From Heterohyrax brucei (lineage: Eukaryota > Chordata > Mammalia > Hyracoidea > Procaviidae), in assembly GCA_028571685.1 (NCBI GenBank), contig CM053146.1:19999431-20063430 (forward strand): 64,000 nt of DNA, read 5' to 3'. Positions within the stretch are counted from its first letter, which is position 1, and every line of letters begins with the position of its first letter. Below, one piece after another: positions 33,521 through 45,352 of the stretch. A program made the translations under genes and the position numbers. Under the pieces are notes generated by a model that had not been told where the DNA came from, did not search any database, and was given only the letters and a program-made list of their open reading frames with translations.

Positions 33521-36361
33521 TGACACAGTAAACTTGATCATTTTACCCTGCAATTATTACTTTTACTATTGTCATTGTTACCATTATTATTAATATTCTT
33601 GATACTGTTAGTTCAGGGTCCTGGAGGCGCTAGAGGAGGGGCCCTTCTTGCAGTCTGGTGGGAGGCAGAAGGAAGGTAACCTTGCAGGGATGCTGAGGAT
33701 AAGTAGAAGTTGGCCAGGCAGAGAGAAAGAAAGGGCATTTCTGGTCAAAGGGAGGGATAGGCTAAGGCAGCAAGAAACGAAGCTGCTGAAAGGAAAGAAT
33801 TCAGTTATGGTTGAAATGAGGAGTGTCTGGGGGCAGAGAGCGGGGTAAGGTAGGAAAAGAATTAGGTAGGACAGAAGTGCCTGGCAGACAAGTAGGCAGG
33901 ATGGGAAAATTAAGTAGGCTTGCGACAGGTGGGACTGGTGACAGACAGCAGAGGTATAACAAAGTCGTGGCTGGTAGGGTATGTTCCCTGGGTACACTGG
34001 AGGTGGGACACTAATGATCCGCTTCTACTGGTGGTCGCAGTTTCCATTGCCAGCTGTAAGAGACCATTGAACAGTTCAAAACTAATTGCTGTAGTGTTAA
34101 TTTTGGTAGGTAGGGCCCTGATAGTGGAGCAGGGATACAAGTGGGGCCTCATCCAGAACTTCCCGAGACACACGTGGGACGAATTCTCTTGACACTTTCC
34201 TCATCAGGCTGTTAGCCGTCTCCTCAGCTCAGCTCCACACCAGTGCTTTGTTGGAACTCTCCTGTGGTTGGGGTGCTCTCTGCTCTATATTCAAGTTACT
34301 GTGGACTGACCACTCCTGAGAGTGCAGTCTTGCTCACCCTTGGTAAGCCTTTATTCAGGAGACCTCTAATGAGTTTTACCAGACAAATCAGTGAATCTCA
34401 CCGTCAGTCAAGCCAAGCTCCTTTTCCAACTGCAATGCCCTCCCTGACCCTGCAGTTACCCTGAACGTTGTTCTTGGGGGTTCTCCCACCTTTTGCATGA
34501 AGCCCTCCGCTGTTCTCCGGTCTCTCTCTAACCTTGCTTTGCTTTTGTTTTCCACACTCACCCTCTGAATGTGGTCCTGGCCTACACTCGCCATGAGTCC
34601 TGCCCTGGAGTACAGAAGAGACAGGGAGAAGCCTGCAGCCCTGTCTGCCCTGCCTGTGGACTCCTGGGCTCCACACAGTTGAAGATAAGAAATGATTGAA
34701 GCTGATGAAGACTTAACTTTCTGGGCAGACCAGTGTCACTATCACCGAACGCTGAGGCCTTGCTTGTACCCTCAAGCTTTGGTGACAGGTGGCTGTGTCA
34801 CAGTCCCACCCCCGACTGCAGAGCCTGGTGATCAGACTCATTCATCTGTGAGGTCTGGTCATATGTCAGTTGGGAGAGTACAAAGTCTTCCCAGGTGACT
34901 GAGCTGATTTACTGGTCCTTCTTGGATAAGGTGACTTGTTTTTCAAACCCATCTCTTATGGGCTAGTAGCCTGTGAAGAGGACAGCAGCCCTAACTTAAA
35001 TAACCAACTGCTTAGGCTAAAATAGAAGCCCCAGATGATTAATTTGTTGGCCTCTGATGGACAGACAGATTTGGGCTGTGTATGTTGAGTAGTCTCAAGA
35101 CAAGGCTTTACCATCTGGTCATTGTCACTGTGGTAGGATGCTGTTGTCACTCTGTGAAGCAGCACCTCCTCCCCTCCTCTCTGCACTGGCTGCAAGGCTT
35201 AGGGTTACAGTCAGTTATGATTACTCCCTGTAGCTTCCCCTTCTGCTAAGAGCCATAAGAAGAAGTGCCTACTTGGGTAGGCTGCAGTTCATACTAAGTG
35301 GGCCATCTCCCTGTGGAGGGTCAATTTAGAGAGGTTTAGCTATAAAACCCATCACTACTCTCAAGCAAGTTTTGTTGGCTTCTTAATGTCATGACAAGTA
35401 GATCCAATAACTGTTGGTTATTAAGTTTTGACTGGTTTGAACTTTGCCTTCCAGACTTGATATGTCTTATTCTGCCCCCTCACTCAGGTTTGATCCGAGA
35501 GTTGGGAGGAGCTGAGTGCAGTGGGAAGCTGTGGCCTCTTCTGAGACATATACTCCTTGTTCCCCACACTGGCTTCTGGGCATGGAGGCTCTAAGGATGG
35601 GGGCAAATGAAAAGGACACAGGGAGGAAGTTGTAGGAAGCAGGTGTCATGTTGGTGGCTGGAGTCCTCTCTGCCTTTGTGGCTGGCAGTAAGCGGAGACT
35701 GTGGTATTCATCCTGAGCAATGGTATGCTTTCCTGACAGATTGTTGCCTAGGTCCCTCTCTCACTAAAGTCCTCTCTGCCAAGCCCATGCCTCACCAGGC
35801 TTCTCTCTGGCAGGGAAGGAGGCTAGTCCTTACTTGAATGGCCCTATAACTCTGCCCCTCCTGGAAATTTTGGTGGAGTTTTGAGGCCCTTAGAGTCTTT
35901 CTCAATGGCTTTCCAGAACCATAGAGAGCTGGGATGGCACACGGCTTGTCCATATTCCCCTTTTAGCCCACACCCTAAAGTCATTTCTCCACAGTTACTG
36001 AGATTACATACACAAGGCTTACAGAGGGGAAGCAGGCCCTGGTGATTACGCCCATGACTGAGGTCCCTGGCCAGTTCTTACCAGAGTCCCATCACTCTGT
36101 GCTGGGAAGTAAAATGGCAGTGATCCTCTTCGCAACCTCCATCATTGGCCCAGTTGAGCCACAGAGGGCAGATGGAGAAGCAGTCCTTTCTCCAGAGAAG
36201 GGAGGAAAAGTGTTCCACTACAAAGCCCTTTTGTCTCCCAGAACCCATGGCTCTCCGTTCCAATATGTCTTCCACTTGTTGAGACCTTATACCTCTTGGT
36301 TGATGCTGTGGGGTGGAGTACTTAGAAAGCCAAATGGGAGCCCTTGATATTCCATATCCCT
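33521..36361. other. Unassigned sequence, mostly single-copy
   Basis: About 2.8 kb. The 129-residue minus frame at 33608-33997 lies over purine-rich DNA and is compositional. The part at about 33640-33900 resembles the old mammal-wide repeat at 20015, weakly. No exon, RNA gene or CpG-rich promoter is seen. Confidence 0.45.
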
Positions 36362-36373
36362 ATCAAAGTTCTT

Positions 36374-36540
36374 GGAAGCCCTGGTAGTGTAGTGGCTAAG
36401 AGCTATGGCTTCTAACCAAAAGGTTTGTGGTTTGAATCTACCAGATGTTTCTTGGAAACTCTGTGGGGAAGTTCTGCTCTATCTTATAGGGTTACTATAA
36501 GTCAGAGAATAGACTCGATGGCAATGGATTTCTTTTTTTA
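36374..36540 (+). repeat. AfroSINE with 12-bp target duplication
   Basis: The copy begins ggaagccctggtagtgtagt and ends gactcgatggcaatggattt plus a T-run. It is flanked by atcaaagttctt (36362-36373) and atcaaaattctt (36541-36552), a 12-bp duplication with one mismatch. The length fits LINE-driven insertion. Confidence 0.92.
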
Positions 36541-36671
36541 ATCAAAATTCTTAGCCCATACAATTCCAAATCCTTGGGGAATTTCAGATATTAGTGTCAA
36601 CATCAAACATTTGAAAAAATGTGGGAGTAATGATTCTTATTGTATGCTTGTATGACTTGCCTATTTAGTTG

Positions 36672-36775
36672 GTACAGAAGACAACATAAATCTTGGAGGT
36701 TACTATAAACATATTCAAGTGGTGATTCCCATTGCAGCTGTTATTTTAGATGAGGTATATTTAAATGCTTATATG
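36672..36775 (+). repeat. ERVL-type pol relic, reverse transcriptase N-terminal part
   Basis: The text gtggtgattcccattgcagc, tgttattttagatgaggta resembles the start of the ERVL reverse transcriptase region. It is decayed, has no open frame, and is separated from the next part by a T-run and a reversed AfroSINE. Confidence 0.6.
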
Positions 36776-36800
36776 GTCCATGGTATGACACTCGGTAACT

Positions 36801-36824
36801 CTTTTTTTTTTTTTTTTTTTTTTT
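36801..36824. repeat. Poly(T) tract
   Basis: A run of about 24 T next to a reversed AfroSINE, probably an A-tail read in reverse. Confidence 0.85.
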
Positions 36825-36839
36825 AATTGCAATGAACAT

Positions 36840-36990
36840 AAACCAAAACCAAAAACCAAACTCTTGGCCATCCAGTCAATTCTAACTCACAGCAACACTA
36901 AAAAACAAAGTAGAGCTGCTCCATAGGGCTTCTAAGGAGCAGCTGGTAGATTTAAACTGCTAACCTTCAGGAACTCAGCAGTTTGATTTA
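36840..36990 (-). repeat. AfroSINE (reverse)
   Basis: Reverse reading has aggttagcagtttaaatcta, agaagccctatggagcagct and gttagaattgactggatggc, then aagagtttggtttttggttt. Confidence 0.88.
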
Positions 36991-36994
36991 CCCG

Positions 36995-37705
36995 GAAAGG
37001 ATAGTAGTGTATCTATACTACTAACTCTCTTGGGTATACCAGTTTGCTGGCTCTGCTGCTCAGTTTAGTCTGTCTCATCACCCTATGTGTTGCTACAGCA
37101 TTGAAGTAACAAGTACTTCAGTGCCTTTGTAAGAGATAAGTGTGTTACATGATAGGCAATATGTCTGTGAAAATGCAGGAGCCTGACCATCTCACTGAAG
37201 TTTCTGGGAGTTCTGGTGGTGTGCGGTATAGTGAGATATCCCTCATAAAACGAAGGACATTTTATTCTCTATGAAAAAGGAGGCATGATACTTGTGAATT
37301 TCTTTGGACTTTGAAAGGAACAACACTATTGTAGTGCTTTTCTGATTCATTTACTGAGTAAGCCATAAGTCTCCTAGTTGGTTCATAAGCTGGCCTAGGC
37401 TATAATGTGAACAACTGTGTCTTATAACTCAATAGATCCAACAGTGCTAAGTTTTAGTGGATCAGGGTAGTGGAAGCATTGATGAGAATATCATTGGAAA
37501 TTGTAAGATTTCAGAGCAAAGCTATGACCTGTTAAGCAAAAGCAACTCTTTTGCTTTTCACAAGTAGCTTCTGCCATTATGGGCCCTGGTGAAAGATTGA
37601 CTATCTGACCAGGAAATACCAGGTTGTCAAGCAATCTTTGCTTTCTCTTATTAACTGAGTGTCATGTGCTCCACCAAACAATACAACTGAGTATATCCAG
37701 CAGCA
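36995..37705 (+). repeat. ERVL-type pol relic, main part
   Basis: Blocks in ERVL pol order are recognisable: ggtataccagtttgctggct, tcactgaagtttctgggagt, gcggtatagtgagatatccc, gaatttctttggactttgaa and ttaactgagtgtcatgtgct. They correspond to reverse transcriptase and the connecting RNase H region. Stops and shifts are frequent and no frame exceeds about 90 codons, so it is a dead, incomplete endogenous retrovirus copy. Confidence 0.65.
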
Positions 37706-38002
37706 AGGGATGCAAACAGACACCTTGCAGAAAGCTGTTTGGCTTTGTTCTCTGTTCTTTTGACCATGCAGATATCCAAGGCTATCGAAGGGGGGCTAAC
37801 CAGAGTCAGATGACAAGCAGATCCCTGATCATAATGACTGCATGCTTCAGGAAGCGTGATGTAATCTATCATGTAATATAGTGAGGTCAATAAAGAACTT
37901 GGAAAATGGATGCTCAAAGAGCTTGCCAGTTGGTAAGAGTATATATCTTCTCTCAGGAGGGTAGCACATCCCTTTGAGACATGGAAGCTTCATGCTGTTA
38001 CC

Positions 38003-38642
38003 TGGTCTTGGTCATCTAGTGCTGTCATAACAGAAATCAGGAGTGGGTGGTTTTAACAAAGAGAAGTTTAGTCTCTTGTAGTTCACTAAGGTAGAAATCT
38101 GAATTCAGGGCACTGGTTCTGAGGAAGGTCTTTGTGATGCAGCAGTCTTGTCTCAGTCTTGGAGCACTTCAACACAGGAACCTTAGATCCAAAAGACACT
38201 GTGCTCCTGGTGTGGCTTTCTTGGTGGTGTGAGGTCCCCTTGTCTCTCTGCTCACCTCTCTCTTTTGTACCTCAAAGAGATGGGCTTCAGACACTGTCCA
38301 TGTAATCTTGTATATTTCATCAATATAACCCATAGCCATTGAGTCAATTGTGACTCATGGAGACTCTATAGGACAGAACAGAACTGCCCCGTAGAGTTTC
38401 CAAGGAGTGCTTGTTCTATTTAAACTGCTACCTTTTGACTAGAGCACTTAACCACTGGGCAACCAGGGTTTCCATCTCATCAGTATAACTGACACTGATC
38501 CAACTCATTCCATCATAGTGATAGGATTTACAACACATAGGGAAATCACATCAAATTTGGACTGTAGACAATCACCCAGCACTGAGACTGATGGTCCATT
38601 TAAGCTGACAGGTATTTTGGGGTGACAATTCAATCCACAAGA
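38003..38642 (-). mobile_element. MaLR-like LTR (reverse) containing an AfroSINE
   Basis: Ends tggtcttggtcatctagtgc and gacaattcaatccacaaga match the LTRs at 30989 and 60571. A reversed AfroSINE fills 38328-38480. The flanks ttacc and taccc are similar but not identical, so the target duplication is only suggestive. It lies between parts of the ERVL relic. Confidence 0.8.
38328..38480 (-). repeat. AfroSINE (reverse) inside the LTR
   Basis: Reverse reading: ggaaaccctggttgcccagt, ccttggaaactctacggggc, tgagtcacaattgactcaat. Confidence 0.9.
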
Positions 38643-39149
38643 TACCCTTTCCAGGTCTTGCCCTTGCACCTATCCTCTGTATACTTTTTGGTTATGTTAA
38701 AGCAGTTTTCACAGGTTAGATGTCTCCTGTGAGTTTTGTGAGTCTTTCTAGAGAATTCTGAAACCAAAAAGAGGAGGAGGAGCTAGCTGGTCTGAAGTGG
38801 AGGAATTTATATGGATTCCTGGGCTTGTAACTGGTATCCGAAGTGGGGCAGGAAAAAAACCTGAATTTGTGGCTGACCAGCCTAATGTGGAGGGAGTACC
38901 AGCTTGTGGCTGGTACCCAGTCTCAGGTGTTGAGGATGAGAGAGAGAAGGGCTGCATGGATAGCTGGGGTCTGAGCCGAACAGGGAAGAGAACCTAAGGT
39001 AGTCATAGGATGAAGCTGGTGTGTAGAATGGTATTTCTTTCCCACCACACAATTTAGTGTCAGAAGTGGATAGTCTTAGCTTTCCTGGACTGGTTTGCAT
39101 CTTGGTATAGCTAGTAGAATTCACTGGAGCAGCCTGACGGCACATCACC

Positions 39150-39240
39150 TTATTAACTGGGTGTCATCTGTCCCACCAAACAATAAAATTGAGCGTGTCC
39201 AGCTACATTCCATCACTGTGTGAAAAGGGGTATAGGCAGG
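39150..39240 (+). repeat. ERVL-type pol relic, duplicated block
   Basis: The text ttattaactgggtgtcatct, ccaccaaacaataaaattga repeats 37648-37705 with a few changes and extends further (tccatcactgtgtgaaaagg). This belongs to the pol region after RNase H. A second copy of the same block argues for two overlapping retroviral fragments or an internal duplication. Confidence 0.6.
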
Positions 39241-39932
39241 ATGGGGGATAAGTAAGCTCTGAAGGTCAGAGGACCTAGCATGTTTGATACTTGGAATCAG
39301 AGATGTACAGGTAAATATTTAATAACTGACTATACTGGGAGGGGAGAAGATTGTGGCGTTTACAGATTTCAATGCATAAATACTTCCACTATGACTGATC
39401 TGAAGTTACCAATATATTACAGAGCATGAGCTAGGAAGAAGGTGTATATAGGCAGTTGCCTTGAATCAGTGCAGTGGCTTCAACACATGCTGCCCAAATG
39501 GGTCATTCTTTAACATCCATTTTCCTCTATACAGCAAGATTCTTTTTAGAAAATCAAGAATAAAATGAAATGTGTGGAATAATGTCCAGAAAAGAAATAC
39601 AGACAGTAAGAATTTTCTTTCAACAAACTTTACATATGCTCATACTGGTGGTGTACTTCTTGTGAAATAAAAAAATAAGTACAAAAAGGGAGCAAAATAA
39701 TGGGTTCATACTTTTTGATCATGAGCTTTTTTTTTTTAAGGGAAAAATCTTTTATCTAAAATTGATCAGTCACACCAAGAACAACACAAGAAAAACAAAA
39801 ATAAAAATAAATTACTTAAAGAAAAAGAAAGAACGCAGAAAACAACACTGTGGGAACACATAGCTTCTGTTAAGGATGTTGGGAAAATTCAGGAATAGTT
39901 AATGGTGATGGTTGAACCACATGATGAAAATA

Positions 39933-41230
39933 CGAGGTCTGCTAAGTTTGTGAACTTGTCACTGTGCACTTATGTTGGTAGCACTGTACAAGCAACTCGG
40001 AAAAGTTTCATAACCTTGGTATATCAGTGTCTCACAGCTGTGTTCATGTCGACATGTGGTGGTGTCTTGCTGAGTGGCATTTGTTATTGTTGTTGTGTTT
40101 TTTCGTTTGCTGTCACAAGAATGTTGAGGCTTAAATTAGAGCAGTGAACAAGCATTAAATTTCTTGCTAGACTTGGCAAGAGTAGAAATAAAATCAGGGA
40201 CATGTTAGTCCAAGTTTATAGGGCTAATAACATGAAGAAAACAGCAGTATACATACAGATTAAATGTTTTCCTGAGAGGAGAGAAAACAACACTGATGAA
40301 GATAGGTCAGGCGGCCAGTAACAAGTAGAACTAATGAAAACATTGCAAAAATTTGTCAAACTGTGTGTCAAAACTGTCTGCTGACTACAAGAAGCATAGC
40401 AGACAAAGTAAACATTGATAGAGAAACAGTTACTAAAATGTTAACTGAAAGTCTTGGCATGAGAAAAGTGTGTGCAAAAATGGTCCCAAAGCAGTTCACC
40501 AGTGAACTAAAGCAAAGGAAAGTCAATGCTTGCCAAGACCTTCTGGAGAGGCAAGATGATGTTTGGGGCCGTGTTATCACTGGTGATGAAACATAGGCTT
40601 ACCAATACGACCCTGAAACAAAGCATCTAAGTGCACAGTGGAGGTCAACCAATTGTCCATGACCAAAAAAGTTCCATCAGTCCAAATCAAGAGTCTAAGT
40701 AATGTTGATAGCCTTTTTTGACATCAGAGGGATTGTTTATTATGAAATTGTACAAACCCAACAAATAGTTAACTGCATTTACTCTTTGGAAGTGCTGAAA
40801 AGAGTGTGTGAATAAGTTCGACAAAAAAGACCTGAACTTTTTGCCAGCAACTCATGGCTCTTGCTTCATGACAATGTTCCAGCTCACACGGCGCTGTCGA
40901 TGAGGAAGTCTTTAGCCAGTGAACAAACAGCTGTGTTGAAACACCCTCTCTACTCACCTGATCTGGCCCCTGATGACTTTTTCTTTACCCAAATATAAAG
41001 GAAATGTTAAAAAGAAGACGACATTCAGGACATCAGGTGTAATACGACAGCCCTGATGGCCGTTCCAGAAAAAGAGTTCCAAAATTTCTCTGAGGGATGG
41101 ATTAGGTGCTGGCACTGGTGCATACCTTACCAAGGGGATTACTTCGAAGGTGTTCATAGTGATATTCAACAATGTGGTATGTAACACTTTCTGTAGGGTG
41201 AGTTTGTAAACTTGTAATTGTCAGAGCTCA
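39933..41230 (+). mobile_element. Near full-length mariner transposon, dead
   Basis: About 1.3 kb, the usual mariner size. It starts cgaggtctgctaagtttgtg after a TA (39931-39932) and ends with the inverted counterpart aattgtcagagctca before TA (41231-41232). Transposase pieces appear in order: DKVNIDRETVTKMLTESL (40363 frame, DNA-binding half), a catalytic-type VITGDE at about 40574, then LLHDNVPAHT near 40859 and HPLYSPDLAP near 40942. Stops and shifts, for example after 40596, show it is inactive. Confidence 0.88.
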
Positions 41231-41256
41231 TATATAATGCTACTTAACTATATGTG

Positions 41257-41414
41257 GAAACCCTGGTGGTGTAGTGGTTAAGAGCTACAACTGCTAACCA
41301 AAACATTGGAGGTTTGAATCTGCCAGGTTCTCTTTGGAAACTCTATGGAGCAGTTCTACTCTATCCTATAGGGTCGCTATAGGTCAGAATCGACTTGACG
41401 GCAGTGGGTTGTAA
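41257..41414 (+). repeat. Well-preserved AfroSINE with target duplication
   Basis: The best copy in the window. An RNA polymerase III A-box-like tggtgtagtgg (41267-41277) and B-box-like ggtttgaatct (41311-41321) are visible. The end is gacttgacggcagtgggtt. Flanks aactatatgtg (41246-41256) and aactacatgtg (41415-41425) form an 11-bp duplication with one mismatch. It landed just after the mariner. Confidence 0.95.
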
Positions 41415-41644
41415 AACTACATGTGAGGGTTGTTGAAAAGGCAAATGTTTTGTAACCCAAAATGCACTGCAATAATAAAAAGAAAAAGTATAAATTCTGA
41501 TTTTGAGTCTTAACTTCTGTGAAGTTATCAGACTTAAATTTGCCAATTCAAAGAATTAATTTTCTTTGAAGATTAATATTCAATAGACAGCATAGTGAGA
41601 TTTGGCAATCTGTTTTTCTTTATAACAGAAAGTACATTTTTTCT

Positions 41645-42005
41645 CATTTTTTTTTACTGTGTGTTCACTGGAAATTTACAATTGAAGTCAGTTTTACATA
41701 CAAAAACTTACACATACACTGTTATGTGACACTAGCTGCTCTCCCCACACTGTGACAGCACACTCCTCCTTTCCACTCTGTATTTCCCATGTCCATTCAA
41801 TCAGCTCCAGTCCCCTTCTTTCTTCTAATCTCTCCTCCAGACAAGAGCCACCCAGTTAGTCTCCTGCATCTACTTAAGACAAGGTGCACACTCTTTACCA
41901 GTATCATTTTACTGGTCTCATAGACCAGCTTAATCTTTGCCTGAAGAGTTAGTTTACTGGAATGGTTTCACTTCTAGGCTAACAGAGAGTCCACTGGTCA
42001 TGTCT
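41645..42005 (-). repeat. L1 3' UTR fragment (reverse)
   Basis: The text tgacagcacactcctccttt, ccatgtccattcaatcagct matches the 3' UTR of the L1 at 22685. Only the last ~360 bp are present. Confidence 0.8.
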
Positions 42006-42049
42006 TCTGGGAAATCAAACATTTTTTATTAGTCTTAATTTTTAAAAAA

Positions 42050-42240
42050 TTCTTATACATGAAGCCACCTGTAAACAAATAGTTTTGTGAAGTTTTTTTG
42101 GAACACAGCCATAGCCATTCATTTACATATCACTTAAAGTGCTTTTGTGCTACAAAGGTGGAGCTGAGTAGCTGCAGTGGAGACCTATGTAACACAAGCC
42201 TGGCATATTTACTATTTGGCTCTTTGAGAAGCTTTCTATC
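42050..42240 (+). repeat. hAT-like DNA transposon fragment (tentative family)
   Basis: The text ttggaacacagccatagcca, ttcatttacatatcacttaa, gcttttgtgctacaaaggtg and gcatatttactatttggctc matches a common mammalian non-autonomous DNA element that I associate with hAT transposons. I cannot name the subfamily. Confidence 0.55.
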
Positions 42241-42890
42241 CTCGGTGAAGTATTAAAAGTAGGATGTAATTGTATTAAAGTGTTCGAACACTGAATATAT
42301 TTTCACCAGAAAGTTTAAATTATGCTGAATATAAGAATCCAAAATTTTATGCTTTCCAAAAATTAATTTTTCCTGTAAAATATCCCCAATTATCTGTTAC
42401 AGTTGAAAGGCAAAATAAAACTATAACTAATGAATATCAAAATCGTAAATCAAATTTATTTCAATAAAGCTGTAATTTGCAATGTAATTTTTGAAAGTTC
42501 AAATAAATCATAGTAAACCTTCTAATAAAACGAAAATTTTCCATAATTCTGACATTCTGTTTTCATTAGTTTCCAGTGTGAAATAATCAATATTACACTT
42601 GATCATGCTATTTCTAATGTAACTTTACATATGTATACAGGTTAAAGAGTAAAATGAATTAATTCTGCAAAATTCTTCTCAAATGCTATGTACATCTGCT
42701 GAAAAATATCTATATCTTTTAAATCATGAATTGAAACAGGAAAAGAAACAAGAAACTTGATGCTTGACATTGCTAGGAAATAATACTTTGTTACTGTAAA
42801 CATGTCCTTAAAAAATCTCTTGCATTCATGCTGAGAGGATATACCAATAAAATAATTTGTATTTTCATTTTAACAGAAATGTCCCATTGA
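42241..42890. other. A/T-rich unassigned sequence
   Basis: No repeat, RNA gene or long frame recognised. The low GC content is noticeable. Confidence 0.5.
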
Positions 42891-43051
42891 GGGCCACCCT
42901 GGTGGCATAGTAATTAAGTGCTATGGCTGCTAACCAAAATGAGCAGCACTTTGAATCCGCCAGGCTCCCCTTGGAAACTATGGAGCACTTCGTCTCTGTC
43001 CTACAGTGTTGCTATGAGTCAGAATCGACTTGATGGCAGCAGATTGGTTTG
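42891..43051 (+). repeat. AfroSINE, left arm of a head-to-head-like pair
   Basis: Text ccaccctggtggcatagtaa, ccccttggaaactatggagc, gaatcgacttgatggcagca. A reversed partial copy begins directly after it. Confidence 0.9.
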
Positions 43052-43052
43052 G

Positions 43053-43138
43053 TCCCATAGAGTTTACAAGGAGTGGCTTGTGGATTTGAACTGCTGACCT
43101 TTTGGTTAGTAATAGCTTAGCTACTATGCCACCATAGC
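43053..43138 (-). repeat. AfroSINE 5' half (reverse)
   Basis: Reverse reading: tgctatggtggcatagtagc, taaccaaaaggtcagcagtt, ccttgtaaactctatggg. Together with 42891-43051 it forms an inverted pair. Confidence 0.88.
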
Positions 43139-43139
43139 A

Positions 43140-43620
43140 TTATTGTTTTTTAAAAAAATATTTTATTGTGACTGAGTGAAAGTATACAATACAAATTAAA
43201 TTTGCATGCCCACTTATCTGCAATTCCTTCTGCTCTCCTTGCCGGGTGATAGAACACTTTTTTGTTCTATATATGTCACATCCTCTGAACAATCTCCTGT
43301 GCCCTCCTCCCCACTCTCTCCTCTCCCTTCTAGTAAGAGGCCAGTAGGATAGCATCCTACAGATGCAAAGAACCACAAACTATACACACTATACGGTCAC
43401 ATTGTGTCCCCAAGTCCAGTCCATTCATGTTTTTGAGGTGCACCCTTCTTTTTTCCCACGTTGCCACTGAGACACAACATTGTATGCCCCATTGCAGCTG
43501 TCTTTAGGGGTGGCTCGGCACCATCTGGTTCTTCTGGTCACATGTTGACACAGTCAACCATTCACATGGGTCCTTCTGTCTCTTGGGCTCTTTTTTCCTC
43601 ACATCTTTGCTGTTCTAGGT
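43140..43620 (-). repeat. L1 3' UTR fragment (reverse)
   Basis: It starts with the T-rich tail (tattttattgtgactgagtg) and continues tatctgcaattccttctgct. The text ggctcggcaccatctggttc with cttctggtcacatgttgaca matches the 3' UTR of the full-length L1 at 50146 in part (gatggtgcccggccacca region). Confidence 0.75.
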
Positions 43621-43752
43621 GATCATGTGTGTGGCATGTAGTGTGTGTGTGTGGATGTATGTGGTATCTATGTGTGATACAGTGTGTGTAGTATGTATTG
43701 TGTCTGTGTGTGTGCACATGTGTGTGGTATGATGTATGTGTATGTGGATATA
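43621..43752. repeat. (TG)-rich microsatellite
   Basis: A degenerate run of tgtgtg with atg interruptions. It accounts for several spurious overlapping frames on both strands. Confidence 0.9.
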
Positions 43753-44810
43753 GCCCTCCCTGAACTTGGCTTGGCTGCACATGGAGGGTACACTCCCCTG
43801 GTGAAGTGTTCACCTTTCCAAGAAGAAGCCCCAGTGGAGGGAGGTAAGGACCTCTTTGTTGGGAGTCCATCCAATTTCCCACTTTTCTGAGCCCTCCTGC
43901 TCTCTCACCCCTGCCAGCCACTCTTCCTCCTCCAGTTGCCATCACGCTTTCTCCTCGTCCAACTTTCTGCTGTCCCTCTGGGATAAGCCCCAGGCCCAGG
44001 GGCCAGCCTTGCCACTTCTTAGTTTGACACCTTGTGGGGGCCAGCTCTGTACGTCTTCCAGACCGCAACAGTCACTGGTGACATTTCTATCAAGTCAGGA
44101 GAACAGCATGGCACCCATACCCAGCCTTCCACGGCTTAGCCTGCTCCTGATCCAGGTTGGAGCTTACTGTCTCTCTGTGTGGCCTCCACTGTGTCCCCTG
44201 ACTAGCATCCCTCCTACTGCCTTTGCTAAAGACTGCATGGAAGCCTGTACATGCCAGCTTCTTCTCCACTACAGGAGCTGTCAACGTGGTCCCGGTCAGT
44301 AAAAGGACAGGATGGTGGGGGAGTGGGACTTGAAGAGGTCTAACTGTCCCCGTTAATGGAGAAGATGGTTGAGCTGGACCTCTGATGCCGTGAGGGCACC
44401 TCTGTGCTCTGGACCTGCTTGTCCTTCCATCCCACTTGTTTGGGTCACTGGTGGTGAGATTATCTGTTACTTACAGTGAAAACACCCCTGGCATCTCTGT
44501 GCAAGACAGCCCGGGATGCTGGGTGTGTGTGACCAACCTTTCCACTGAGATCTTTTGCTCTCAGGACTGCTGTAACTCATTTCCATCTTGCTATCACACA
44601 CTGAGTGGGGTGGCCCTTTTGTGTGGCAGCCTTTTAACCTCAAGGTTGAAAGGTACAGAGTTAGATAGTAGGCTTAGGCACCCTTCTTGGTCCCTCTTCT
44701 TCTTGATCTGTGACCCTGACCAAGTCACTGTGGTCTGTATCGTTGTCCCTGAACTGCAGAGAGTATCCCCGGGGAACAGATATTGAATGCTGCTGATCGT
44801 GACAAGAAAA
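43753..44810. other. Unassigned sequence
   Basis: GC-richer than its surroundings. Frames of up to 148 residues (43856-44302) exist but contain no recognisable motif and begin or end in repetitive DNA. No splice-bounded exon is evident. Confidence 0.45.
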
Positions 44811-45352
44811 TCCATGCACACACCATGAACACATTCACACCACACATGTGTAACTCACACATGACACAGCCACATATATATACACACTACAGACGTGTAC
44901 CATATACTCACACCACATACCTCACACACACTATATGTACATATGTATAGTACTATATGTACTATATGTACTATATCACACACACATTCCAAACCACACA
45001 CACACATACACCCAACACATGTACAACAAACACTCCACACAAAATACATTCCAAACACAGACATACACAATAGACATGCATGCTACACATACATCACATA
45101 TACCATAAGCATATACCACAGACACCATACAGACATACATATACTCCAAATATACACATACCGTACAAACATACACCACACATACATATGTACCACATAT
45201 ACACCATAGATACACATATATCACACATGACATACCACAGATATACCACAGGCACGCATATGTACCAGTTACACATATAGGTACTACACACACATACACA
45301 TACCACAGGCATACTGTAGACATGCACACACCATACACTGTAAACACACACC
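44811..45352. repeat. Degenerate CA-rich satellite-like tract
   Basis: About 540 bp built from cacaca, cacata and tacaca words with irregular spacing. It yields long but meaningless H/T/Y-rich or C/V/Y-rich frames on the two strands. Confidence 0.9.

Noticed and set aside
34956-36347. Possible exons in the single-copy stretch
   Set aside because: Several frames of 60-101 residues overlap on both strands, but none has paired splice sites with a recognisable protein, so I could not support an exon.
41257-41414. A functional tRNA gene (A- and B-box-like motifs)
   Set aside because: The boxes are part of the AfroSINE head. The sequence does not fold into a cloverleaf with proper acceptor pairing, and the element has a target duplication.
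43562-44068. 168-residue minus-strand open frame
   Set aside because: About a quarter of it is the translation of the TG-rich tract, with no motif or conserved look elsewhere. It is a compositional frame.
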